NCBI GenBank assembly: GCA_027858455.1
Contig: JAQICQ010000121.1
Span: forward strand, 1-10,401
From: Elusimicrobiota bacterium
Lineage (GTDB): Bacteria; CG03; SLGR01; JAGXOG01
DNA: 10,401 nucleotides
Reading direction: 5' to 3'
Shown here: positions 1 through 6,596 of the stretch, piece by piece
How positions within the stretch are numbered: the stretch's first letter is position 1
How the letters are laid out: every line of letters starts with the position of its first letter
Position numbers and translations under genes: made by a program
The notes under the pieces: generated by a model
Databases searched by the model: none
What the model saw: only the letters and a program-made list of their open reading frames with translations
What the model was told of the DNA's origin: nothing

Positions 1-8
1 ATAATATA

Positions 9-14
9 TATAAT
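9..14 (+). promoter_or_regulatory. Possible -10 box of the corA promoter
   Basis: A perfect TATAAT lies 43 bases before the corA ATG, inside a very AT-rich stretch. The matching -35 box would fall at or before the window edge and cannot be seen, so this is only suggestive. The ribosome binding site that decides the corA start is GGAG at 46-49, eight bases from the ATG. Confidence 0.3.
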
Positions 15-57
15 AAATAGACTTAGACCCTATGCACTAAAAAAAGGAGCAGTTTAT

Positions 58-1140
58 ATGAATAAATCCCTTACGAAACTTTTAAGCAGCGTAAAACTGA
101 AAAATACCGGCCAGCCGCCCGGGACACTAACAGCGCAGGAAAAGACCAGTGGCACAGCCCCTCCTAAAATAACAGTAATCGACTATTCAGAAAATTCCCT
201 GCAGGAAAATACAATAGATGATATAGCTTCATTTTCTCAATACAAAAACACCGACACTAAAAGCTGGATAAACATTTCATCTCTCGGAGACATAGAAACC
301 ATAAAAGAGTTAGGCGAGGTATTCAGTATCCATCCGCTGGTACTGGAAGATATTTTAGACACGGACGGACGGCCCAAGATAGAGGATCTGGACGATATGG
401 TATTTACACGTATAAAAATGGTATATTTCAAAAATAAATCCAATGAGATAATTACCGAACAGGTCAGCATGATTTTGGGCAAAGGATTTCTCTTAACTTT
501 CCAGGAATACGAGGAAGACGTATTCGAGCAGATACGAAACCGGATAAGAAACGCCAGGGGGAAAATCAGGAAGATGGACTGTTCGTATCTTTTTTATTCT
601 ATAATTGATGCTATAGTTGATAATTATTTCCACCTGCCCGCAGTGCTGGGCGAAAACCTTGAGGGTGTGGAGGAGAAAATACTTAAAGACCCCGAGCCTG
701 AAGATATCAGCCTCATACATAAAATAAAATCAGATCTCATACTGATCAGGCGGGCGATATGGCCGCTTAGGGAAATCATAAATTCCGTACTGCGGGGCGA
801 ATACGACTTGATAGACGATAACATCCAAATATACCTGAGAGACCTTTACGACCATATAATACAGGTAGTGGACTGGCTGGAGACTTTCCGGGATATAGTT
901 GGCAGCTTAATCGACACATATATGACCAGTGTAAGCAATAAGATGAACGAGGTTATGAAAGTATTAACCATAATTGCCACTATATTTATACCTCTGACTT
1001 TTGTAGCCGGGATATACGGAATGAATTTTGAGAATATGCCGGAATTGGGATGGAAAAGCGCCTATTTTATAATACTGGGAGTGATGTTTCTAATTGCCGC
1101 GGGGATGGTGGCTTACTTTAAAAAGAAAAACTGGCTTTAA
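58..1140 (+). CDS. corA: CorA-family magnesium/cobalt transporter
   Basis: Inner-membrane pentameric channel for Mg2+ (and Co2+/Ni2+), 360 residues. The signature motif YGMN is at residues 320-323, at the end of the first of two C-terminal membrane helices (about 300-319 and 335-354), followed by a short basic tail ending KKKNWL. That is the standard CorA layout: a large cytosolic N-terminal funnel rich in acidic residues, then a stalk helix and two membrane helices. The first 40 or so residues look low in structure and vary in this family. The start is supported by GGAG eight bases upstream. It is the only plus-strand gene in the window and converges on the minus-strand operon that follows: its last bases overlap the tail frame of a decayed cupin gene. 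Assignment to CorA is firm; which ion it carries in vivo is not shown by sequence. Confidence 0.95.
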   Translation: MNKSLTKLLSSVKLKNTGQPPGTLTAQEKTSGTAPPKITVIDYSENSLQENTIDDIASFSQYKNTDTKSWINISSLGDIETIKELGEVFSIHPLVLEDILDTDGRPKIEDLDDMVFTRIKMVYFKNKSNEIITEQVSMILGKGFLLTFQEYEEDVFEQIRNRIRNARGKIRKMDCSYLFYSIIDAIVDNYFHLPAVLGENLEGVEEKILKDPEPEDISLIHKIKSDLILIRRAIWPLREIINSVLRGEYDLIDDNIQIYLRDLYDHIIQVVDWLETFRDIVGSLIDTYMTSVSNKMNEVMKVLTIIATIFIPLTFVAGIYGMNFENMPELGWKSAYFIILGVMFLIAAGMVAYFKKKNWL

Positions 1141-1351
1141 GAGTATTTTAAATTTCTTTTCGGATTTAAGAGCGTGGGGGTAATATATACCACCGCGTCA
1201 TAGGGTGAAGTGTGCTCGCTCAGCCCCCTTGCCCGGCATCAAAAGAAAAGAGTGTGATATTTCCCGCCTTGCCCTTATCCAGTATGGTTTTGCTCACTAC
1301 CGAGCCGGAGCCGTAGTCAACGTGGCCGGCAATGTTGAACTTTTCGGTCAT
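1137..1351 (-). pseudogene. Frameshifted and truncated small cupin gene
   Basis: The ATG at 1351-1349 overlaps the stop of the upstream amidohydrolase gene as ATGA, so this was the last gene of that operon. The frame begins MTEKFNIAGHVDYGSGSVVS and continues to LFSFDAGQG, then meets a TGA at 1222-1220 after 43 residues. Skipping out of frame at the run of five Gs (C5 on the plus strand, 1224-1228) restores LSEHTSPYDAVVYIT, which joins the first half as GQGLSEHTSPYDAVV. That matches small single-domain cupins of about 105 residues, where this His-containing segment is a metal-site strand. After it the frame drifts into unrelated sequence and stops at 1139-1137, so the second half of the domain is gone. 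Two lesions (indel plus loss of the C-terminal half) make this a real decaying gene, not only a sequencing slip. The family match is from memory of conserved residues. Confidence 0.75.
1172..1197. other. Imperfect hairpin downstream of corA
   Basis: An inverted repeat pairs 1173-1177 with 1193-1197 (one G-T pair) and 1179-1182 with 1188-1191, around one mismatch and a five-base AT loop. It lies between corA and the end of the minus-strand operon, where a shared terminator would be expected, but neither strand shows a T-run after it. It also sits in the old coding frame of the cupin remnant, so it may be accidental. Confidence 0.25.
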
Positions 1352-2175
1352 AATAAACCCTCATAGGCCTCGGGTCGCCGCAGTTTAATATTGTCAGATA
1401 GCATGGGAATGCTGTCGCCGTAACTGGCGTAATTAATAGGCTCTTTGGAGAGTTTGGCATAAACAATCTCTTCGTTGGAAAGAGCCTGGGCAATTCTATG
1501 TCCCTGGGGAGTAACTATCATGCTGTGGCCATAATAATTGCTGTCGGAATTATCGCTTCCCACCTGGTTTACCGCCACAAGATGCGCCCGGCTGTCGTAA
1601 GCCCGGGCCCGGTTGGTTAAACTCCAAGTGTCAAACGAACGAAGAAAAGCCGAAGGCCGGGCAATAATATCCGCCCCTTTTATGCCCATTATACGGGCAA
1701 GCTCGGCAAAATCTCCGTCAAAACAGATAAACATGCCTATCTTTCCTATGTCGGTGGTAAATACTTCAGCACTATTTCCGGGAACGGTCCACTCGGTTTC
1801 TGCGGGGAAAGGATGGACTTTGCGGTAGACCCCGGCAATATCGCCCCGGTCAGTTATAAGGACTGCGCTGTTGTATACTTTTCCCCCCGGGGCCTTCTCG
1901 TAGGTTGTCCAGATAACGTGAGTCCTGTGTTTGCGGGCGGCATCAGTAATTTTTTTTGTTGTTTTGCCCGGTATTTCATCGACAAGATTGTTTAATTTTT
2001 CCGAGCTCAGACCGGTATTAAAGCCGGTAGTTACGGTCTCGGGAAAGACGACAAGATCAGCCGAATAATTATCCACACATCTTTCAATCCACTCGTCGCC
2101 CTTCTCAAGGTTGGCATCAATATCGGCAGTAACGCTTCCTATCTGGGCTCCGCAGACTACAAGATCTTTTTTCAC
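1348..2175 (-). CDS. Nitrilase-superfamily carbon-nitrogen hydrolase
   Basis: Cytosolic amidase-type enzyme of 275 residues, the usual size for a single nitrilase domain. The catalytic triad is visible: Glu46 in FPETVTTGF, Lys119 in YRKVHPFP and Cys151 in MFICFDGDF. The later segment NRARAYDSRAHLVAVNQVG is also typical. The start is GTG at 2175-2173, overlapping the TGA of the sucD-like gene as GTGA, with no clear ribosome binding site, so translation is probably coupled. Its own stop overlaps the start of the cupin remnant. The substrate cannot be read from the sequence. Because the neighbours make or use acyl-CoA and once included an anion permease, hydrolysis of an amide of a carboxylic acid (an omega-amidase-like role) is plausible but inferred. 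N-carbamoyl amide hydrolysis is an alternative. Confidence 0.9.
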   Translation of the reverse strand: MKKDLVVCGAQIGSVTADIDANLEKGDEWIERCVDNYSADLVVFPETVTTGFNTGLSSEKLNNLVDEIPGKTTKKITDAARKHRTHVIWTTYEKAPGGKVYNSAVLITDRGDIAGVYRKVHPFPAETEWTVPGNSAEVFTTDIGKIGMFICFDGDFAELARIMGIKGADIIARPSAFLRSFDTWSLTNRARAYDSRAHLVAVNQVGSDNSDSNYYGHSMIVTPQGHRIAQALSNEEIVYAKLSKEPINYASYGDSIPMLSDNIKLRRPEAYEGLL

Positions 2176-3053
2176 GATTTAACTTTTAAATTTTCTTTAA
2201 GCAGTTTTCCCGTTTCCCAGGGAACCCGGGCAATCTTTACCCCTGCCGCGGTGAGGGCATCTATCTTGGAATCGGCAGAACCTTTGCCCCCTTCAATGAT
2301 TGCTCCCGCATGACCCAGTTTTTTTCCCGGAGGAGCGTTTTGTCCGGCAATAAAAGCCGTAGTAGGCATGGATTTATCGGAACCCTCTATATATTCGGCA
2401 AGTTCTTCTTCCATGGAACCCCCGATTTCTCCCACTATTACCACTGCTTCGGTTTCCTCATCGTCTTCAAATAGCTTATATATATCCTTGAAGGTGCTTC
2501 CCACTACCGCATCGCCTCCCAGCCCCACTATGGTGCTCTGGCCGTAACCTTCTTTCATGAGGTACTGGCATATCTCCACAGTAAGCGTACCACTGCGGGA
2601 TATCACCCCGATATTTCCTTTTTTGACATACTCGGTGGCCAGGACTCCTATCTTTGACTCCCCGGGAGTAAGCAGTCCGGGGGTATTGGGGCCCAGTATT
2701 CTCACTCCTTTTTTCTCCGCATTGGATAAAAATTTCAGGGTGTCGTGAGGACATATACCCTCGGTTATTACTACCACGAATTCAATCCCGGCGTTAACCG
2801 CTTCGTCTACCGCGTTTTTTGTAAAACGGGCGGGCACAAATATGCCGCAGACATCTATCTCGTGATTATCAAGAGCTTCTTCGACCGAGTCATATACCGG
2901 CACACCGAGGTGTTCGGTTCCTCCTTTGCCCGGAGTTACCCCGCAGACAACGTCAGAACCCATAGCCATCATCTTCTTAGAATGGAAGGTGCCTTCTTTT
3001 CCGGTAATGCCGGAAACCATTATTTTTGTATCTTTATTTATTAATATAGACAT
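2172..3053 (-). CDS. sucD: Succinyl-CoA synthetase-like alpha subunit (ADP-forming acyl-CoA ligase)
   Basis: The alpha subunit binds CoA and carries the phosphohistidine that relays phosphate between nucleotide and acyl group. At 293 residues it matches the family (about 290). The N-terminal CoA-binding Rossmann motif SGITGKEGTFH is at 14-24 and VTPGKGGTEHLG at 39-50. The central signature SRSGTLTVE runs 152-160 and ends at GLGGD (177-181). The active-site histidine is His248 in KKLGHAGA. After GGD the residues are AVVG where most family members have a proline next to the aspartate, a small divergence matching that in the beta subunit. It starts one base inside the sucC-like stop (TAATG) and overlaps the amidohydrolase by four bases, so all three are one translational unit. 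The family is certain; the acid substrate (succinate or another carboxylate) is not. Confidence 0.92.
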   Translation of the reverse strand: MSILINKDTKIMVSGITGKEGTFHSKKMMAMGSDVVCGVTPGKGGTEHLGVPVYDSVEEALDNHEIDVCGIFVPARFTKNAVDEAVNAGIEFVVVITEGICPHDTLKFLSNAEKKGVRILGPNTPGLLTPGESKIGVLATEYVKKGNIGVISRSGTLTVEICQYLMKEGYGQSTIVGLGGDAVVGSTFKDIYKLFEDDEETEAVVIVGEIGGSMEEELAEYIEGSDKSMPTTAFIAGQNAPPGKKLGHAGAIIEGGKGSADSKIDALTAAGVKIARVPWETGKLLKENLKVKS

Positions 3054-4180
3054 TATCTTTCCTTTAAAATTTCCGCCAGCCGTTTGCCGGCCTCTATATC
3101 ATCTTTAAATATTTCCGTAAGTCCCGCCTCTTTGAGAGTCTCTCTTCCCTGGCTCCCGCCGGTACCCCGCATGGCAACTACCATGGGAACATTTATGACC
3201 CCTTCCCTGTAGGCGTCAGCCAGTCCTTCGGCTATAACGTCGCATCTGGATATGCAGCCGAAAAAATTCCCGAAGACAACCTTAACACCGGGATTGGAAA
3301 GAACAATATCTATGGCTTCGGCCGCCTTGTGGTAGGTCCTTCCGGAAACCTCAAGAAAGTTAGCCGGCTCCCCTCCGTAATAAAGAAGTATATCGAGAGT
3401 GGCCATGTTCAGACCCGCCCCGTTTCCTATCACTCCCACGTTTCCATCCATCTCCACGTAGCCGAGCTCAGACCGGTGAGCTCTTTTTTCAAGTTCGGTA
3501 AATGTGTCTTCTTCTTTGTCGTATTCCGGATGTTTATGGATTGCTTCGTCATATATTGCTATACGGGCATCAGCCGCCAGGACATCCCCGTCTTCGGTTA
3601 TGACCAGGGGATTTATTTCGGCTACATGGCATTCGTATTCAGTGAATGCCTGGTAAAGCTTAAGCCCTACTTCAACTATCTGATTAATTATTTCCTGAGG
3701 ATAATTAAGACCGGAGCATATATCTTCCATCCGGGAACGGTCTATTCCTTCAAGGATATCTATTTTTTCCTTTATTATAGCTTCCGGCTTTACCTTGGCC
3801 AGGGTCTCTATTTCAACCCCGCCCTCGTCAGAGAACATAAAGGTTATGCATTTATTTGCCCGATCTATGGTATACCCCATGTATATCTCGTTTTTTATTG
3901 CTATCTTTTTTTCAATTAAAACCTTCCGGACAGTAAGATCTTTAATCTTTTTACCGATAAGCTCTTCAACTGCCAGGCGGTACTCGTCTTCATTTGAAGC
4001 GAACTTAATTCCTCCCGCTTTGCCTCGGCCACCGGATAGAACCTGCGATTTTATTACCACCGGTTTGGTTTTCTCAAAAAATGAGAGCGCCTCTTCCGGA
4101 CTGTCCGTCAATGCACTGTCCAGAACCGGAATTCCACTCTTTTTAAAAATTTCTTTTGCCTCGTATTCAAATAATTTCAT
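3053..4180 (-). CDS. sucC: Succinyl-CoA synthetase-like beta subunit
   Basis: The beta subunit holds the ATP-grasp nucleotide site and much of the acid-binding site; 375 residues against roughly 385 in the family. Visible are the ATP-grasp start MKLFEYEAKEIF, the loop SGGRGKAGG (49-57), the metal-binding segment AEINPL (187-192), and the C-terminal domain from GNVGVIGNGAGLNMATLD. Three loops in that C-terminal half depart from the usual sequences: EVSGRTY (277-283) where GGGA-type sequence is common, NFFGCI (305-310) where NIFGGI is usual, and RGTGG (338-342) where an EGN/GTN-type loop is usual. These loops lie in the part that shapes the acid and CoA site, so a substrate other than succinate is possible (inference). 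The start is set by AAGGAG at 4191-4186, five bases upstream. A hairpin lies just upstream of that. Confidence 0.92.
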   Translation of the reverse strand: MKLFEYEAKEIFKKSGIPVLDSALTDSPEEALSFFEKTKPVVIKSQVLSGGRGKAGGIKFASNEDEYRLAVEELIGKKIKDLTVRKVLIEKKIAIKNEIYMGYTIDRANKCITFMFSDEGGVEIETLAKVKPEAIIKEKIDILEGIDRSRMEDICSGLNYPQEIINQIVEVGLKLYQAFTEYECHVAEINPLVITEDGDVLAADARIAIYDEAIHKHPEYDKEEDTFTELEKRAHRSELGYVEMDGNVGVIGNGAGLNMATLDILLYYGGEPANFLEVSGRTYHKAAEAIDIVLSNPGVKVVFGNFFGCISRCDVIAEGLADAYREGVINVPMVVAMRGTGGSQGRETLKEAGLTEIFKDDIEAGKRLAEILKER

Positions 4181-4204
4181 CTGTTCTCCTTACATAGCGT
4201 TAAT

Positions 4205-4229
4205 AAAAACAGTCTAAATGACTGTTTTT
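4205..4229 (-). terminator. Terminator-like hairpin between the promoter and sucC
   Basis: A perfect ten-base inverted repeat, AAAAACAGTC at 4205-4214 and GACTGTTTTT at 4220-4229, closes a five-base loop. It is symmetrical, so either strand ends in a T-run. Only about four of the ten pairs are G-C, so it would be weak. On the minus strand it lies after the broken permease and 25 bases before the sucC start. It may therefore be a leaky terminator or attenuator, or the old gap between permease and sucC. Confidence 0.5.
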
Positions 4230-4280
4230 TAGCGCAGTACTCTTGTTCTTCGAACTCGTATAATAACAAATAACTTATTT

Positions 4281-4444
4281 TTATGTCAAACGGACCGGCC
4301 TGAATTTCCACAGCATGGGTATGAACCAGGAAGCAAGCAGCCACATTATTATGATAAGCGGCGTCCCTATCTTTACAAAATCCTTAAAGGAATATAGAGC
4401 CCGCCAATAATTAAAATAAAAACAAATATCATCTCAGCAGTCAT
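4281..4444 (-). pseudogene. SLC13/DASS-type permease remnant with internal deletion
   Basis: Two short frames in the same direction look like the two ends of one long transporter gene. The first starts with ATG at 4444-4442 and reads MTAEMIFVFILIIGG before running to a TAA at 4375-4373; this resembles the first membrane helix of SLC13/CitT-type permeases. The second, in another frame, reads LYSFKDFVKIGTPLIII from about 4397, then a hydrophobic helix with WLLASWFIPMLWKF, and stops at 4283-4281. Sequence of the form FxDFxKxGxPL followed by a helix ending in a Pro-Leu-Trp group is the typical C-terminus of that family. About 400 central residues are missing, so a single large deletion plus a frame change is the simplest account. 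The intact gene would have imported a di- or tricarboxylate or sulfate-like anion. The family call rests on remembered conserved ends only. Confidence 0.65.
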
Positions 4445-4477
4445 AATCTTTTTATCCTGTAATTACAATAATATTAC

Positions 4478-4505
4478 ATTATAAAAATTATATTATTCTG
4501 TTCAA
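4478..4505 (-). promoter_or_regulatory. Sigma70-like promoter of the permease-remnant/sucCD operon
   Basis: On the minus strand TTGAAC (4505-4500) and a perfect TATAAT (4483-4478) are separated by 16 bases. Transcription would begin near 4471, about 27 bases before the ATG of the permease remnant and about 290 bases before sucC. The remnant therefore now acts as a long leader. Confidence 0.55.
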
Positions 4506-4524
4506 TTCCGAGAACTGGTTTTAG

Positions 4525-4550
4525 ATTTGTCAAACTCCGGGAAATTTGTC
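4525..4550. repeat. Direct repeat ATTTGTC beside the promoter
   Basis: ATTTGTC occurs at 4525-4531 and again at 4544-4550, 19 bases apart start to start (nearly two helical turns), just upstream of the -35 box at 4505-4500. A perfect TTGACA also reads on the minus strand here but has no -10 partner. The repeat could be an operator for an activator, or chance in AT-rich DNA. Apart from these sites and the permease remnant, 4181-4554 shows nothing else I can support. Confidence 0.25.
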
Positions 4551-4554
4551 TTTA

Positions 4555-5244
4555 TTAAATACCGGAACGGATCTCTATTACATCTCCGTCGCTGACAATA
4601 TAGTCCCTGTCCACCAGTTTGACCAGACCCTTTGATCGGGCGTCATTAAAATTATGGGATTCCATGAAGTCACCGAAGGCAACCACATCCCCTTTTACAA
4701 ACCCCCGGGCAAGATCGGAGTGTATCTTAGCCGCGCATTCTAATATAGTAGCCCCTTTTTTAATAAACCAGGCGTGGACTTCGCTCGGACCCGCGGTATA
4801 AAAAAACATCTGTTTTGATTTTTTTAAAGCTTTTTGGATAAGTTCAGTTTCTGTCGGATTCTCTATAAATAGAATGACGGGTTTAATGCTCAACATGCTG
4901 ACAGCTCTTAAAAGTTCCTTCTCGTCTTCGTTAAAATCCACATCGCAGAGAGGAGCTTCCTCTTCAAGATTTTTAAGCGCTTTTTCCATTAACTTTTTCT
5001 CGAATTCATCCTCGGAATTTAAAATACGCCGTTCACATTTGTCTATATCAAGTATTAAAAGATCAAGTATGTTTTCTTCGGCAAGCGCAATAATATCGGA
5101 TTTATCAAACTTTTCTTTTATAATTTCAAAATAAAACGGCGAATATTTTTTCGGATTAAACTTTTCTTTTAAGGCTTCGAGCCTCTCGTCGGCATATTTT
5201 ATCTTTCCTTCTTCAAACCCCAGACCGCTACAGCTTATTTTCAA
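4555..5244 (-). CDS. Degenerate YchF/Obg-like protein retaining the TGS end, P-loop lost
   Basis: A 229-residue protein whose last 80 residues match the end of YchF (OLA1-type) ATPases: FFYTAGPSEVHAWFIKKGAT, then AAKIHSDLARGFVKGDVVAFGDF, and DYIVSDGDVIEI near the C-terminus. Earlier parts also follow YchF order: a start MKISCSGLGF, then DERLEALKEKFNPKKYSPFYFEI (19-41), a helical region with ERRILNSEDEFEKK (about 71-84), and LLRAVSMLSIKPVILFIENPTE (111-132) at the position of the purine-recognition strand. YchF is normally about 363 residues. Here there is no GxxxxGKS/T, no DxAG switch sequence, and the segment between the NxxE region and the TGS domain is missing, so nucleotide binding is unlikely. 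The start is TTG at 5244-5242, overlapping the upstream stop as TTGA, with AAGGAG at 5256-5251 six bases away. Its role is unknown; a binding or scaffold function on ribosomes or RNA is possible. Confidence 0.75.
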   Translation of the reverse strand: MKISCSGLGFEEGKIKYADERLEALKEKFNPKKYSPFYFEIIKEKFDKSDIIALAEENILDLLILDIDKCERRILNSEDEFEKKLMEKALKNLEEEAPLCDVDFNEDEKELLRAVSMLSIKPVILFIENPTETELIQKALKKSKQMFFYTAGPSEVHAWFIKKGATILECAAKIHSDLARGFVKGDVVAFGDFMESHNFNDARSKGLVKLVDRDYIVSDGDVIEIRSGI

Positions 5245-6548
5245 ATCTTTCTCCTTATTTTATTAGAAACAAAACCCGGTTTTATCTGCCAGCTCCGGAT
5301 ACCTATATCTTTACCGGTTTTAAACTCATAGACTTTTCCGTCAACATTAAGCACCGCCGATTTGGCGTTTATCTCTATTGAAACTTTGTCCGCGGCGTTA
5401 TTATTTACAATAACATTTGCAGCGGTAACTGCTTTTTCAAATCCGTCGCCGGTCTTAAAATTCACCACTTCGTCCGGCTGGGCAAGACGGTACGGCGAGC
5501 TGTATATTGATTCATCTTTATATGCTTTCAGCTCTTTTATTAAATCCTGCCGGGTTTTATCTTTTAAAACCTCCGCTGATACGGGGTTACGCTCAACCGC
5601 AGCGGTTAAATATACTTCGGGTTCAATAAAACGCATATCCCTGAATGCATAAAAAGCAAGCTCAGCCTGTTTATTTTCAGCAGATAATTTTTCCAATCTC
5701 TCTACTATACTTTCCCGGCTCATATCATTACTTAAATTTATTATATTTTCTTTTGAACCTGAGAATCTTTTACGATCAGGGTATTTAGGCTCCGTAATAC
5801 AAAACTCCACCAGCGCCTTAACAAGTCTGTATGATTTCATGCAATCCTGTGCAAAAATACTTTGCAAACTCTTTATCTCTTTTTCATCACCAAGATCTAT
5901 ATCCCGGTCGGCTATATAATTTTCAAGGTCGTTTAAAATTATTCTATCGGGTATTTGGGACATATGGAATTCTTCTGAATCTATTTCATCTAAAAGATGG
6001 TTTCGGGTATCGTGCGTAAAAAAATACGGCAAATCCTCTTCGTAACGAAATATTTTCTCTAATTCAATATAGCATTCTTTTCCGTGTGCGGTATGTCTAT
6101 ACTGTATGCATTCGTGAATCTTTTCCTGGCCTCGTAAAAAACTGCCCAATATTTTTTTATTAAGGGGCTCTTTTAAAAATGAACTTAGGTTTTTTTGAAA
6201 ATTTTCATACTGTTTTTTATCTATTGTTGCTTCCGGATAGTAGGTATGTATATAGCCGGTATTTGAGGCGACTATTGTTATATTTTCATTTTCCAGAGCC
6301 CGGCGGGCTTTCATAGACAGAGGAGTACCGTTAAACCATTTATTTTTAGTTATTATTCTGCGGTTATTGGTAAGCACTCCTTTGGGAGAATTTATATAAT
6401 TCTGAGAGTGCAGAGGAGTAGCTATGAGAAATATATCATCCAGCGGAATTTCTAAAACAACAAACATCGCCGCCGCATAAAGAACCGAAAGGGACACACA
6501 TTCACCCGCCCCGCTATTAAACCCGTCACGGTAATTAAAAGCATCCAT
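5241..6548 (-). CDS. Transglutaminase-like protein, part after the in-frame TAG
   Basis: This 435-residue frame is the larger, C-terminal piece of what appears to be a single gene running from 7001 to 5241. The frame is identical to that of the piece ending at 6594, with only one TAG and 15 sense codons between. Near its start GAGECVSLSVLYAAAM places a Cys at the head of a helix, and LIATPLHSQNYI places a His about 30 residues later. That resembles the Cys-His core of transglutaminase-like thiol proteases and transferases; a possible third residue is Asn in LTNNRRI where Asp is usual. The rest (about 100-350) is helical and charged, and the end is a small beta-rich segment. The ATG at 6548 has only a poorly spaced GAGG before it, so it is unlikely to be a natural start. 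The gene ends in TTGA, overlapping the YchF-like start. The family call is tentative and the function unknown. Confidence 0.65.
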   Translation of the reverse strand: MDAFNYRDGFNSGAGECVSLSVLYAAAMFVVLEIPLDDIFLIATPLHSQNYINSPKGVLTNNRRIITKNKWFNGTPLSMKARRALENENITIVASNTGYIHTYYPEATIDKKQYENFQKNLSSFLKEPLNKKILGSFLRGQEKIHECIQYRHTAHGKECYIELEKIFRYEEDLPYFFTHDTRNHLLDEIDSEEFHMSQIPDRIILNDLENYIADRDIDLGDEKEIKSLQSIFAQDCMKSYRLVKALVEFCITEPKYPDRKRFSGSKENIINLSNDMSRESIVERLEKLSAENKQAELAFYAFRDMRFIEPEVYLTAAVERNPVSAEVLKDKTRQDLIKELKAYKDESIYSSPYRLAQPDEVVNFKTGDGFEKAVTAANVIVNNNAADKVSIEINAKSAVLNVDGKVYEFKTGKDIGIRSWQIKPGFVSNKIRRKI

Positions 6549-6593
6549 CGCCTCGATTGTTTCTGTCTTCCAATATGGTATAATATCGTCATT

Positions 6594-6596
6594 CTA
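6594..6596 (-). other. In-frame amber codon splitting the transglutaminase-like gene
   Basis: TAG at 6596-6594 is the only stop in a frame that is otherwise open from 7001 to 5244. The codons on both sides are ordinary coding sequence and both flanking pieces look like protein. TAG is used as a normal terminator by two other genes here (the receptor at 8322-8320 and the regulator at 10168-10166). A nonsense mutation or base-call error is therefore the simplest reading, with recoding as the alternative. Confidence 0.8.

Noticed and set aside
1172..1197. Hairpin as an intrinsic terminator for corA
   Set aside because: No T-run follows on either strand and it falls in the former coding frame of the cupin remnant; listed only as a weak structural feature.
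3329..3919. Plus-strand open frame of 196 codons
   Set aside because: It lies antisense within the sucC-like gene, whose family match is unambiguous; the product is a low-complexity shadow rich in Phe and Tyr with no recognisable domain.
4506..4554. Terminator after the YchF-like gene
   Set aside because: No convincing stem and T-run on the minus strand in this gap; only a short direct repeat is present.
6594..6596. Firm claim of pyrrolysine insertion at the amber codon
   Set aside because: No pyl gene or suppressor tRNA is visible and TAG ends two other genes in the window; mutation or base-call error is simpler.
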